From NCBI RefSeq assembly GCF_001544695.2, contig NZ_FCOM02000023.1:1-64000 (forward strand): 64,000 nucleotides of DNA, in the 5' to 3' direction. The position numbers and the translations under genes are program-made. The notes under the pieces were generated by a model. It saw nothing but the letters and a program-made list of their open reading frames with translations. It was not told where the DNA came from and searched no databases. Position 1 is the first letter of the stretch, and each line of letters starts with the position of its first letter. Shown piece after piece: positions 43,153 through 51,551 of this stretch. The stretch is from Caballeronia arvi (lineage in GTDB: Bacteria > Pseudomonadota > Gammaproteobacteria > Burkholderiales > Burkholderiaceae).

Positions 43153-44252
43153 TGTACGTCGCGGTCAAGGGTGGCGAACGCGCCATCGAACGTTCATGGG
43201 ACGTGCTCGCGAAAAAGCGCCGCGGCGATGTTTCGGTGCCCGAGTTGTCCGTCGCGCAGATTCGCGAGCAGATGCGCCTCGCCGTCGCGCGGGTGATGAC
43301 CGAAGGCTCCGTCTACGACGAAGACCTCGCCGCGCTCGCGATCAAGCAGGCCGCGGGCGATCTCGTCGAAGCGATTTTTCTATTGCGTGCCTATCGCACG
43401 ACGTTGCCGCGCTTCGGCTACACACTGCCGATCGATACCGAAGCGATGTGCGTCGAGCGTCGTATTTCGGCGGCGTTCAAGGACATTCCCGGCGGACAGA
43501 TGCTGGGGGGTACGTACGACTACACGCAACGTCTGCTGGATTTCACGCTGCTCGCAGAAGGCGGACACGCTGACGATGCGGCTATAGAAGCGAAGAAGGC
43601 GGAAGCGGACGCGATGCCGCGCGTGCTCTCCATGCTCGACAGAGAAGGCCTGATCGAACAGGAACGCACGCATGAAAACGCGCCGGAACCGGGCGATTTG
43701 TCGCGCGAGCCGCTGTCGTTTCCCGTCGATCGATCGACGCGTTTGCAGAATCTCGCGCGCGGCGACGAAGGCTTTCTGCTCGCGGTCGGTTATGCGACGC
43801 AGCGCGGCTATGCGCATAGCCATCCGTTTGCCGGCGAGATTCGTCACGGAGAAGTGGCGGTGGAAATGCATATCGATGAACTGGGCTTTGCGGTCGAGAT
43901 CGGCGAAATCGACATCACCGAATGTCAGATGATCAATCAGTTCGCGGGTAGCGGTGACGTGCCGCCGACGTTCACGCAAGGTTATGGCCTCGCCTTCGGT
44001 CATTCGGAACGCAAGGCAATGGCGATGGCGCTGGTCGATCGCGCATTACGTGCGGAAGAGTTGGGTGAAACCGTTGGCTCGCCCACGCAGGACCCGGAGT
44101 TCGTGCTGTATCACAGCGATAACGTGGAAGCGTCCGGTTTCGTGCAGCATCTGAAGCTGCCGCATTACGTGGACTTCCAATCGGAACTGGAATTGCTGCG
44201 CCGTTTGCGCGCGGCGCATGGTGCGGACAGCAACGAGGAGAACGCGGCATGA
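43152..44252 (+). CDS. phnI: C-P lyase core complex subunit PhnI
   Basis: Encodes 366 aa from the ATG at 43152 with GGAGGTG before it. It starts MYVAVKGGERAIERSW, the standard PhnI beginning, and has RYGYTLPID-like RFGYTLPIDTEAM and GYGLAFGHSERKAMAMALVD. PhnI is the nucleosidase-like subunit that with G, H and L displaces adenine from ATP to couple phosphonate to ribose. It overlaps phnJ by four bases. Confidence 0.95.
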   Translation: MYVAVKGGERAIERSWDVLAKKRRGDVSVPELSVAQIREQMRLAVARVMTEGSVYDEDLAALAIKQAAGDLVEAIFLLRAYRTTLPRFGYTLPIDTEAMCVERRISAAFKDIPGGQMLGGTYDYTQRLLDFTLLAEGGHADDAAIEAKKAEADAMPRVLSMLDREGLIEQERTHENAPEPGDLSREPLSFPVDRSTRLQNLARGDEGFLLAVGYATQRGYAHSHPFAGEIRHGEVAVEMHIDELGFAVEIGEIDITECQMINQFAGSGDVPPTFTQGYGLAFGHSERKAMAMALVDRALRAEELGETVGSPTQDPEFVLYHSDNVEASGFVQHLKLPHYVDFQSELELLRRLRAAHGADSNEENAA

Positions 44253-45103
44253 ACGCACTCACCGAAGGCTATAACTTCGCGTATCTCGACGAACAGACGA
44301 AGCGCATGATCCGCCGCGCACTGCTCAAGGCCGTGGCGGTGCCGGGCTATCAGGTGCCGTTCGCGTCGCGCGAAATGCCGCTGCCGTATGGATGGGGCAC
44401 GGGCGGCTTGCAGGTGACGTCGGCGATCATCGGCGAGCGCGATACGCTGAAGGTCATCGATCAGGGCTCCGATGAAACCACGAACGCGGTGAACATTCGC
44501 CGCTTCTTCGCGCGCACCGCGGGTGTGGCGACCACTACGCGCACCGCCGATGCGACCATCGTGCAGACGCGTCACCGCATTCCCGAGACGCCATTGACGG
44601 ATAAACAGATCATCGTCTATCAGGTGCCGATGCCCGAGCCTTTGTTTCGTCTCGAGCCGCGCGTGACGGAGTGCAGGAAGCTCCACGCGCTCGCGGATTA
44701 CGGCCTCATCAACGTGAAATACTATGAGGATATCGTGCAGCACGGCAGCATCGCGACGACCTACGATTATCCGGTGATGGTGAACGAGCGCTATCTCACA
44801 TCGCCATCGCCGATACCGAAATTCGATAATCCGAAGATGCACATGAACCCCGCATTGCAGTTGTTCGGAGCGGGACGCGAACGGCGCATCTATGCCATAC
44901 CGCCTTATACGAAAGTGAAGAGCCTGGACTTCGAGGATCATCCGTTCAGCGTGCAGAAGTGGGAGCACGCGTGCGCGCTGTGCGGCTCGCGCGATAGCTT
45001 TCTCGACGAGATGATCGTCGACGATCAGGGCAAGCGCATGTTCGTCTGTTCCGACAGCGACTACTGCCACAGCCGCCGCGATGACGACGAGGTGACACGA
45101 TGA
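44249..45103 (+). CDS. phnJ: Alpha-D-ribose 1-methylphosphonate 5-phosphate C-P lyase
   Basis: Encodes 284 aa. It carries the four cysteines C242, C245, C267 and C273 (CALC, then VCSDSDYC), each one residue beyond the E. coli positions as I recall them. Three bind the 4Fe-4S cluster and one forms the thiyl radical. The glycine-radical region VPGYQVPFASREMPLPYGWG (~31-50) is conserved. This radical-SAM enzyme breaks the C-P bond. Complete and intact. Confidence 0.96.
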   Translation: MNALTEGYNFAYLDEQTKRMIRRALLKAVAVPGYQVPFASREMPLPYGWGTGGLQVTSAIIGERDTLKVIDQGSDETTNAVNIRRFFARTAGVATTTRTADATIVQTRHRIPETPLTDKQIIVYQVPMPEPLFRLEPRVTECRKLHALADYGLINVKYYEDIVQHGSIATTYDYPVMVNERYLTSPSPIPKFDNPKMHMNPALQLFGAGRERRIYAIPPYTKVKSLDFEDHPFSVQKWEHACALCGSRDSFLDEMIVDDQGKRMFVCSDSDYCHSRRDDDEVTR

Positions 45104-45870
45104 ACGCACTGCTCAAGGCGACAGGCCTCACGAAGCGTTATGACGGACGCGGCGGCTGCGTCGATATCGATCTCGATGTCTATCCGGGCGAAGTGCTGTG
45201 CATCGTCGGTGAATCGGGATCGGGCAAATCGACCTTGCTGAATGCGCTCGCGTTGCGCAGCGAGATCAATGGCGGCGCGCTCACGTACACGACGCGCGAA
45301 GGCGAAGCGCTCGATCTTCTGACACTTGCGGAACCGCGCAAACGTCTCTTGTCGCGTACCGAATGGGGCTTCGTGCATCAGAACGCGCGCGATGGATTGC
45401 GGCGTAACGTATCGGCTGGCGCGAACATCGGCGAGCCGCTGATGGCGATCGGGGCACGTCACTATGGCCGTCTGCGCGAGACCGCCGCCGACTGGATGAA
45501 CCGCGTCGAACTCGATGCCGCGCGCATCGACGAACTGCCTTCGGCGTTTTCGGGCGGCATGCAGCAACGCCTGCAGATCGCGCGTAATCTGGTCACGGGT
45601 CCGCGCCTCGTGTTCATGGACGAGCCCACCGCCGGCCTCGATGTTTCCGTGCAGGCGCGTCTGCTCGATCTTCTGCGCACGCTCACGAGCAAGCTGCATC
45701 TCGCCGCGGTGATCGTCACGCACGATATCGGCGTGGCGCGGCTGCTTGCGCATCGGCTGATGGTGATGAGGGACGGGCGCGTCGTCGAAAGCGGACTCAC
45801 GGACCAGGTGCTCGACGATCCGCAACATCCTTATACGCAGACGCTCGTTGCGTCCGTGCTGCCGGTTTGA
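45100..45870 (+). CDS. phnK: Phosphonate C-P lyase system ABC-type protein PhnK
   Basis: Encodes 256 aa. ATPase motifs: GESGSGKST (~37), FSGGMQQRLQIARNL (~150), LVFMDEPTAGLDVSVQ and VTHD. PhnK has the look of a peptide-importer ATPase but docks on the PhnGHIJ core. It overlaps phnJ at ATGA; phnL begins four bases after its stop. Confidence 0.94.
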   Translation: MNALLKATGLTKRYDGRGGCVDIDLDVYPGEVLCIVGESGSGKSTLLNALALRSEINGGALTYTTREGEALDLLTLAEPRKRLLSRTEWGFVHQNARDGLRRNVSAGANIGEPLMAIGARHYGRLRETAADWMNRVELDAARIDELPSAFSGGMQQRLQIARNLVTGPRLVFMDEPTAGLDVSVQARLLDLLRTLTSKLHLAAVIVTHDIGVARLLAHRLMVMRDGRVVESGLTDQVLDDPQHPYTQTLVASVLPV

Positions 45871-45874
45871 GGTG

Positions 45875-46651
45875 ATGATGACATTCGGTAATCAATTCGT
45901 CGCGAATGATGCGCTGATGCTGAGCGCGCGCGATATCGAAAAAACCTTCACGCTGCATCAGCAGGGCGGGACGCGCATCGCGGCGCTGTCGGGCGTATCG
46001 CTCGATGTGGAGCGCGGCGAATGCGTCGTGCTCGCGGGCGCATCGGGCGCGGGCAAGAGCACGTTTTTGCGCTGCATGTACGGCAACTATCTCGCGACGC
46101 GCGGCAGTATCGCCATTCGCGACGATAGCAAGGCGTCACGTCATACCGTGCTGACCGAAGCCGCGCCGCACGACATCATCCGCCTGCGCAACACGACGAT
46201 GGGCTACGTGAGCCAGTTTCTGCGCGCGATTCCGCGTGTGTCGTCGCTCGATCTCGTCGCCGAGCCGCTCGTGTCGCGCGGCGTGAACGAAGACGAAGCG
46301 CATGAACGCGCAAGCGCCTTGCTCGAACGCCTCAACGTGCCGCGCCGCTTGTGGACGCTCGCGCCCGCGACGTTCTCGGGCGGCGAGCAGCAGCGCGTGA
46401 ACATCGCGCGCGGGCTGATCGCGGCGCATCCGCTTTTATTGCTCGATGAACCCACCGCATCGCTCGATGCCGAGAACCGCGACGTGGTCGCCGATCTGAT
46501 CGTCGAAGCGCGCGAGAAGGGCGCGGCGATCGTCGGCATCTTTCACGACGAAGACACGCGCGCGCGCGTCGCGACGCGCATCGTGCGGCTCGCCAGCGCC
46601 GCAGTACAGGACGCCGTTCAAACCGATTCCGGAGTGTTGCAGACATGCTGA
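45875..46651 (+). CDS. phnL: Phosphonate C-P lyase system protein PhnL
   Basis: Encodes 258 aa from ATG 45875 (an adjacent ATG at 45878 is possible), with TGAGGTG as ribosome site. ATPase motifs are GASGAGKST (~53), FSGGEQQRVNIARGL (~168) and LLLDEPTASLDAENR. PhnL joins G, H and I in forming ribose 1-phosphonate triphosphate. It overlaps phnM by seven bases. Confidence 0.94.
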   Translation: MMTFGNQFVANDALMLSARDIEKTFTLHQQGGTRIAALSGVSLDVERGECVVLAGASGAGKSTFLRCMYGNYLATRGSIAIRDDSKASRHTVLTEAAPHDIIRLRNTTMGYVSQFLRAIPRVSSLDLVAEPLVSRGVNEDEAHERASALLERLNVPRRLWTLAPATFSGGEQQRVNIARGLIAAHPLLLLDEPTASLDAENRDVVADLIVEAREKGAAIVGIFHDEDTRARVATRIVRLASAAVQDAVQTDSGVLQTC

Positions 46652-47778
46652 TCAAGAATGCGCGCATCGTGACGCGCGACGAGGACTTCGTGGGCACCGT
46701 GCGTGTCGAGGACGGACGCATCGCGGAGATCGCGCCGGGCCATACCGCCGTGCGCGAGGCCGAAGACTGGGACGGCGATTATCTGTTGCCGGGCTTCGTC
46801 GAACTGCATACGGACAACATCGAAAAGCATCTCGCGCCGCGTCCGGGCGTGCTGTGGAATCACGAAGCGGCGATCATCGTTCACGACGCGCAAGTGGCGG
46901 CCGCGGGCATCACGACCGTGTTCGATGCACTGGGCGTCGGTTCGCGTCCCGAAGACGGCGTGCGTGGCCGCGAGTTGCAGATTTCCTGCGCCAGGTCGAT
47001 CGGCAAGTTCGTCGAACGCGATCTGCTGCGCGCGGATCACTTCCTGCATCTGCGTTGCGAAGTGGGCACGACGGATGTCGTCGAAGTGTTCGATTCGTTG
47101 TCGACTCACCCGCTTTTCAAGCTCGCTTCGGTGATGGATCACACGCCGGGACAGCGTCAATGGCAGGATCACGAGAAGTGGCGCAAGTATCAGGAGCGAC
47201 ACGGCAAGTGGAGCGACGAGCACGCGAACAAGATTCTCGCCGAGCTCGCCGAGCATCAGCAGCGCTATGCGGCGAAGCATCGCGCGGATATCGTCGCGCG
47301 TTGCAAGGGTTTGAACATCTCGCTCGCCAGTCACGACGACACGCTCGTCGAGCACGTCGAAGAAGCGGCGCGCGACGGTATCGCGCTGGCCGAATTCCCG
47401 ACGACGCTCGAAGCCGCCCGAGCCGCGCGCGATCACGGCATCGCGACGATCATGGGCGCGCCCAACGTCGTGCGCGGCGGCTCGCATTCGGGCAACGTGT
47501 CGGCGCTGGAGCTGGCGAACGAAGGGCTGCTCGATATATTGTCGTCGGACTATGTGCCTTCGAGCCTGCTGATCGCGGTGTTCGATCTCGTCGCCAAGGC
47601 GGGCTGGTCGCTGCCGCGCGCGGTCGCCACGGTTTCGTGGGCGCCGGCGCATGCGGCGGGCCTCGCGGACCGCGGCGCCGTCGCGACCGGCCTGCGTGCG
47701 GATTTCGTGCGTGTGGCGGCGATCGACAACGTGCAGGTGCCGCGTGAAACCTGGCGCGCCGGACGCCGCGTGGCCTGA
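46645..47778 (+). CDS. phnM: Alpha-D-ribose 1-methylphosphonate 5-triphosphate diphosphatase
   Basis: Encodes 377 aa of the amidohydrolase superfamily. Metal ligands show in ELHTDNIEKHLAPRP (~53-67), SLASHDDTLVEHVEE (~230) and the FSSDY-like LSSDYVPSSLL (~305). It removes diphosphate to give the substrate of PhnJ. Last gene of the operon. A GC stem CGCGGG-TAAG-CCCGCG 45 bases later lacks a T run. Confidence 0.94.
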   Translation: MLIKNARIVTRDEDFVGTVRVEDGRIAEIAPGHTAVREAEDWDGDYLLPGFVELHTDNIEKHLAPRPGVLWNHEAAIIVHDAQVAAAGITTVFDALGVGSRPEDGVRGRELQISCARSIGKFVERDLLRADHFLHLRCEVGTTDVVEVFDSLSTHPLFKLASVMDHTPGQRQWQDHEKWRKYQERHGKWSDEHANKILAELAEHQQRYAAKHRADIVARCKGLNISLASHDDTLVEHVEEAARDGIALAEFPTTLEAARAARDHGIATIMGAPNVVRGGSHSGNVSALELANEGLLDILSSDYVPSSLLIAVFDLVAKAGWSLPRAVATVSWAPAHAAGLADRGAVATGLRADFVRVAAIDNVQVPRETWRAGRRVA

Positions 47779-47895
47779 CTCATTACCTTACCCTCGCGCT
47801 TCATTCCCGGCGCTTTGTCATACGCGGGTAAGCCCGCGTTGACGAAGCGCAAGCTTCTTCAGTACCCTCAGCGCGAGTTCGCTATGTGAATCGCT

Positions 47896-47910
47896 GTTCG
47901 TCCAGCGAAC
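47896..47910. promoter_or_regulatory. GTTCG-N5-CGAAC dyad upstream of the MFS gene
   Basis: An inverted repeat GTTCG-TCCAG-CGAAC lies 60 bases before the GTG of the transporter. IclR-type regulators of aromatic degradation (PcaR, PobR) bind sites of the GTTCGATAATCG type, so this may be an IclR-family operator for an aromatic-acid transporter. No IclR gene is in the window. Confidence 0.4.
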
Positions 47911-47970
47911 ATTTTGGGTCCGGGGTGCGCGTTTCGCCGGTTGCGCGCCCATCATCGAAAAGGGAATGAA

Positions 47971-49335
47971 GTGAGTAGAAGTCCTGCCGTGAACGTACAG
48001 ACGTTCATCAACGAGCATCCGTTCTCGCCGTTTCAGTGGCTCATCTTCGGGATGTGCTTCGTCATCGTCCTGCTGGATGGTTTCGACACCGCCGCGATCG
48101 GCTTCATCGCGCCATCGCTCGTGACCGAATGGGGCATCAGCCGTCCGGCGCTCGCGCCCGTTTTGAGTGCGGCGCTCTTCGGCCTCGCCGCGGGCGCGCT
48201 GCTGTCCGGGCCGCTGTCGGACCGGCTCGGCCGCCGCGCGATGCTGCTTTCGTCGGTGTTGATCTTCGGCGTCGCGTGTCTCGCGTCGGCGTTTTCGGCC
48301 GACATCACGCAACTGACGGCGCTGCGCTTCGTCACGGGCATCGGCCTCGGCGCTGCGATGCCGAACGCCGTCACGATGATGAGCGAGTTCTGCCCCGACA
48401 ACCGCCGCGCGACGCTCATCAATCTGATGTTCTGCGGCTTTCCGCTGGGCGCTGCATTCGGCGGCTTTCTCGCGGCCTGGATGATTCCGCATTTCGGCTG
48501 GCGCAGCGTGCTGATGCTGGGCGGCATCGCGCCGCTGGTGCTGTCGGTGCTGCTGATCGCGACGCTGCCGGAATCGGTGCGCTACATGGTGGCGAAGGCG
48601 AAGCCCGTCGAGAAGATTCGTGCGACGCTCGCGCGCATTTCCTCCGACGCGATGCAGGCCGGCTCGTTCTTCATGACCGAAGCCGCGCCCGCAGCGGCCG
48701 GGCAGAGCGGCATGGGCGTGGTGCTGTCGCGCTCGTACATCGTCGGCTCGGTCATGCTGTGGCTCACGTATTTCATGGGCCTCGTGATCTTCTATGCGTC
48801 GATCAACTGGATGCCGATCCTGCTCAGGGAATCGGGTCTGCCGCCGCAAAAGGCGACGCTGATTTCCGCGCTGTTCCCGTTGGGCGGCGTCGGCGCGGTG
48901 CTGTGCGGCGTGCTGATGGACAAGTTCAACGCGAACCGCATCATCGCGGCGTGCTATGCGCTCACCGCCGTGAGCGTGTATCTGATCGGCCAGGCGGCGG
49001 GCAACGTGGGCATGCTGGTGCTCGTCGTGTTCCTCGCGGGCGTGCTGATGAATACCGCGCAATCGTCGATGCCCGCGCTCGCCGCAGCGTTCTATCCGAC
49101 GCAAGGGCGCGGCACGGGCGTCGCGTGGATGCTGGGCATCGGACGCTTCGGCGGCATCGCGGGGTCGTTCCTCGTCGCCGAACTGACGCGCCAGCACTTC
49201 AGCTTCGGTGCCATCTTCGCGACGATCGCGGTCGCGGGAATCATTGCGGCGGTCGCGTTGCTGATCAAGCAGGCCGCGCATCCGCAGACGGCCCTGACGA
49301 GCGACCTGAAATCGACGGAGCCGGTCGGGCATTGA
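47971..49335 (+). CDS. MFS transporter, aromatic acid:H+ symporter family (PcaK/BenK-like)
   Basis: Encodes 454 aa from a GTG with AGGGA before it. About twelve helices. The AAHS hallmarks are DGFDTAAIGFIAPSL in helix 1 (~34-48), the loop 2-3 motif GPLSDRLGRRAMLL, and a GLGAAMPNAVTMMSEF segment. Members import benzoate, 4-hydroxybenzoate, protocatechuate and related acids. No aromatic ring-cleavage genes lie beside it. A strong terminator follows. Confidence 0.9.
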   Translation: MSRSPAVNVQTFINEHPFSPFQWLIFGMCFVIVLLDGFDTAAIGFIAPSLVTEWGISRPALAPVLSAALFGLAAGALLSGPLSDRLGRRAMLLSSVLIFGVACLASAFSADITQLTALRFVTGIGLGAAMPNAVTMMSEFCPDNRRATLINLMFCGFPLGAAFGGFLAAWMIPHFGWRSVLMLGGIAPLVLSVLLIATLPESVRYMVAKAKPVEKIRATLARISSDAMQAGSFFMTEAAPAAAGQSGMGVVLSRSYIVGSVMLWLTYFMGLVIFYASINWMPILLRESGLPPQKATLISALFPLGGVGAVLCGVLMDKFNANRIIAACYALTAVSVYLIGQAAGNVGMLVLVVFLAGVLMNTAQSSMPALAAAFYPTQGRGTGVAWMLGIGRFGGIAGSFLVAELTRQHFSFGAIFATIAVAGIIAAVALLIKQAAHPQTALTSDLKSTEPVGH

Positions 49336-49360
49336 TTCGACGGGTTCGCTAGTGGTCGAA

Positions 49361-49397
49361 CGCCCCGCATGACTACGGTCATGCGGGGCGCTTTTTT
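49361..49397 (+). terminator. Rho-independent terminator after the MFS gene
   Basis: A perfect 13-base stem CGCCCCGCATGAC / GTCATGCGGGGCG with the stable tetraloop TACG is followed by C and six T (49392-49397). It is the clearest intrinsic terminator in the window. Confidence 0.92.
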
Positions 49398-49555
49398 CTC
49401 TGGTTTAAAACCCAACGTCTCAAGACATTGAGAATTTACTCATGTCGATAGTCAGTCGAATCTGACATATTCCTGCCTCTCTCGGCAGCCTCATGGCCCA
49501 CCGCCGATCCATCCGGCGCGCAGTACCTCGCGGCCCATCCAGAAACGAATAAAAA

Positions 49556-51373
49556 GTGCAGAAGAAGTTGATTCGACGCGGCGCGACCTTGTCGTTTGCC
49601 GCTCTGTTGTCGTTTTCCGTTTACTCCGTCGACGCGCAGCAATCCCTCACGCCCAACGACGCAGTCGCAGCCGCAGCCGCCCGGGCCAACGCGCTCCAGG
49701 ACCAGCAAGTCCAGCAGCAGCGCGACGCGCAGCAACGCGAATCCGCGGTCGAAGCGCCTGCGGTCCGCTCCGACATCCCCGATGCCAAAGGCTTCCCGTC
49801 CCTCCCGACGGAAAGCCCGTGTTTCCGCATCTCCGGCTTCGCACTCGACGTCCCGCCGACCCTGCCCGATGCCGCTCGCCAGCAAGGCGCATCGTCGCTG
49901 CCGCTCGATCGCTTCGCGTTCGCGCGCGAATGGCTGGAGCACTACCGTGGGCAATGTGTCGGCAAGGACGGCGTGAATCTGCTCGCGAAGGGACTGCAAC
50001 AACTCATCCTCAGCCGGGGCATGGTGACCACGCGCGTGCTCTTGCCGGAGCAGGACCTGTCCAAAGGCACGCTCGCATTCGCGCTCATTCCCGGCTTGAT
50101 CCACGAGTTGCGTTTCGCCGATCCCGACACGACCGGCAGTTGGAAATCCGCGTTCCCCGCCCGTTCCGGCGATGTGCTGAACGTGCGCGATCTCGAACAG
50201 GGCCTCGAGCAGATGAAGCGCGTCGCGAGCCAGGACGCCGACATGAAAATCGAGCCGACGAACACGCCGGGCGAAAGCGATGTCGTCATCAGCGTGAAGC
50301 GTGCGAAACCCTGGAGCGTGGTCGCATCCGTCGATAACTCGGGCAGCCGCTCGACCGGCAAGCTGCAGGGCAACCTGAGCGTGGGCATCGACAATCTGTT
50401 CGGCCTCAACGACGTCTTCAGCGCGGGCGTGAATCAGGATCTGTATCTGCGCGACAAGCAGTTCGGCTCTCACGGCTTCAACGGTTCCTACTCGATTCCC
50501 TGGGGTTACTGGACCGCCTCGCTCTTCGGCTATACGAACACCTACTATCAGTCGATCGCGGGTGCGAATCAGACTTTCGTGTCGAGCGGGAATTCGCAGT
50601 CGGCGGGATTCAAGCTGCAGCGCGTCCTGTCGCGCGGGCAGAGCGACGTGCTCGCAAGCTACTTGCAATTGTCGAAGCGCTTCGGCGCGAGCTTCATCGA
50701 CGATACGGAAATCGAAGTCCAGCACCGCAACAACACGTTCCTCGAATTGGGGCTGACCGATCGTCACTACTTCGGCGGCGCGCAGTTCGACGGCACACTG
50801 GCGTACCGGCAAGGCATCGGCGCATTCGGCGCGCAGCCGGGCCCCGTGTTCGAACCGAATCCGAACATTGCGCCGACTGAGCCGACCAAGCCCTACGATC
50901 CGACCTATCGCTTCCGCATGGCAGTGCTCGATCTGAACCTGTCGGTGCCGTTCGCGATCGGCAAGCAGAATTTCCGCTACGTGGGCACGATGCACGGTCA
51001 GTACACGAACGACACGCTCTTCTATGTCGACGATCTGACCATCGGCAGCCGCTACACGGTGCGCGGCTTCGACGGCGAACAGATGCTCGCGGCCGAAAAG
51101 GGCTTTTACTGGCGCAACGAGTTGCAGGCGCCGCTCGGACAGACGGGGCAGTCGCTCTACGCGGGCATCGACTATGGCCGCGTGTACGGACCGAATACGG
51201 CGTTTCTCGCGGGCACGCAGCTCGCGGGCGCGGTCATCGGTTTGCGCGGCGGCGTGCCGTCGAAATTCGCCGGATTCAGCTACGACCTCTTCGCCGGTAC
51301 GCCCATCTACAAGCCTTCCGGGTTGACGACCGCGCGCGTCACGTTCGGCTTCCAGTTGATGGCGCGTTTCTGA
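49556..51373 (+). CDS. Two-partner secretion outer-membrane transporter (TpsB/ShlB family)
   Basis: Encodes 605 aa from a GTG. A signal peptide (~1-27) is followed by a glutamine-rich helix (~35-65, like helix 1 of FhaC), POTRA1 (PCFRISGFAL, ~88-165), POTRA2 (~168-245) and a beta-barrel of about 360 residues ending in phenylalanine. The TpsB motif VRGFDGEQ (~502) is the lid-lock motif of loop L6. TpsB exports a large TpsA exoprotein normally encoded next to it; none is found on either side, since a chemoreceptor gene follows. Confidence 0.9.
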   Translation: MQKKLIRRGATLSFAALLSFSVYSVDAQQSLTPNDAVAAAAARANALQDQQVQQQRDAQQRESAVEAPAVRSDIPDAKGFPSLPTESPCFRISGFALDVPPTLPDAARQQGASSLPLDRFAFAREWLEHYRGQCVGKDGVNLLAKGLQQLILSRGMVTTRVLLPEQDLSKGTLAFALIPGLIHELRFADPDTTGSWKSAFPARSGDVLNVRDLEQGLEQMKRVASQDADMKIEPTNTPGESDVVISVKRAKPWSVVASVDNSGSRSTGKLQGNLSVGIDNLFGLNDVFSAGVNQDLYLRDKQFGSHGFNGSYSIPWGYWTASLFGYTNTYYQSIAGANQTFVSSGNSQSAGFKLQRVLSRGQSDVLASYLQLSKRFGASFIDDTEIEVQHRNNTFLELGLTDRHYFGGAQFDGTLAYRQGIGAFGAQPGPVFEPNPNIAPTEPTKPYDPTYRFRMAVLDLNLSVPFAIGKQNFRYVGTMHGQYTNDTLFYVDDLTIGSRYTVRGFDGEQMLAAEKGFYWRNELQAPLGQTGQSLYAGIDYGRVYGPNTAFLAGTQLAGAVIGLRGGVPSKFAGFSYDLFAGTPIYKPSGLTTARVTFGFQLMARF

Positions 51374-51551
51374 GCATGGCGATGACCGGCGGCGCCGCGC
51401 CTAAAGATCCCGCACCCCTTGCCGTTAAATTGCACGCTGCTTTCGAAATCGTGGCCGCGTCGCATTCCCGCGCGCAAACGTAAAACGCCTCACGATCGAA
51501 AGCCGCACGACGAGCGCCGCCCGGCGCTTCCATTGGCAATTCGACCCGATC

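Noticed and set aside
47823..47840. Stem CGCGGG-TAAG-CCCGCG after phnM as a terminator
   Set aside because: The stem is short and followed only by TT, so I do not list it as a terminator feature.
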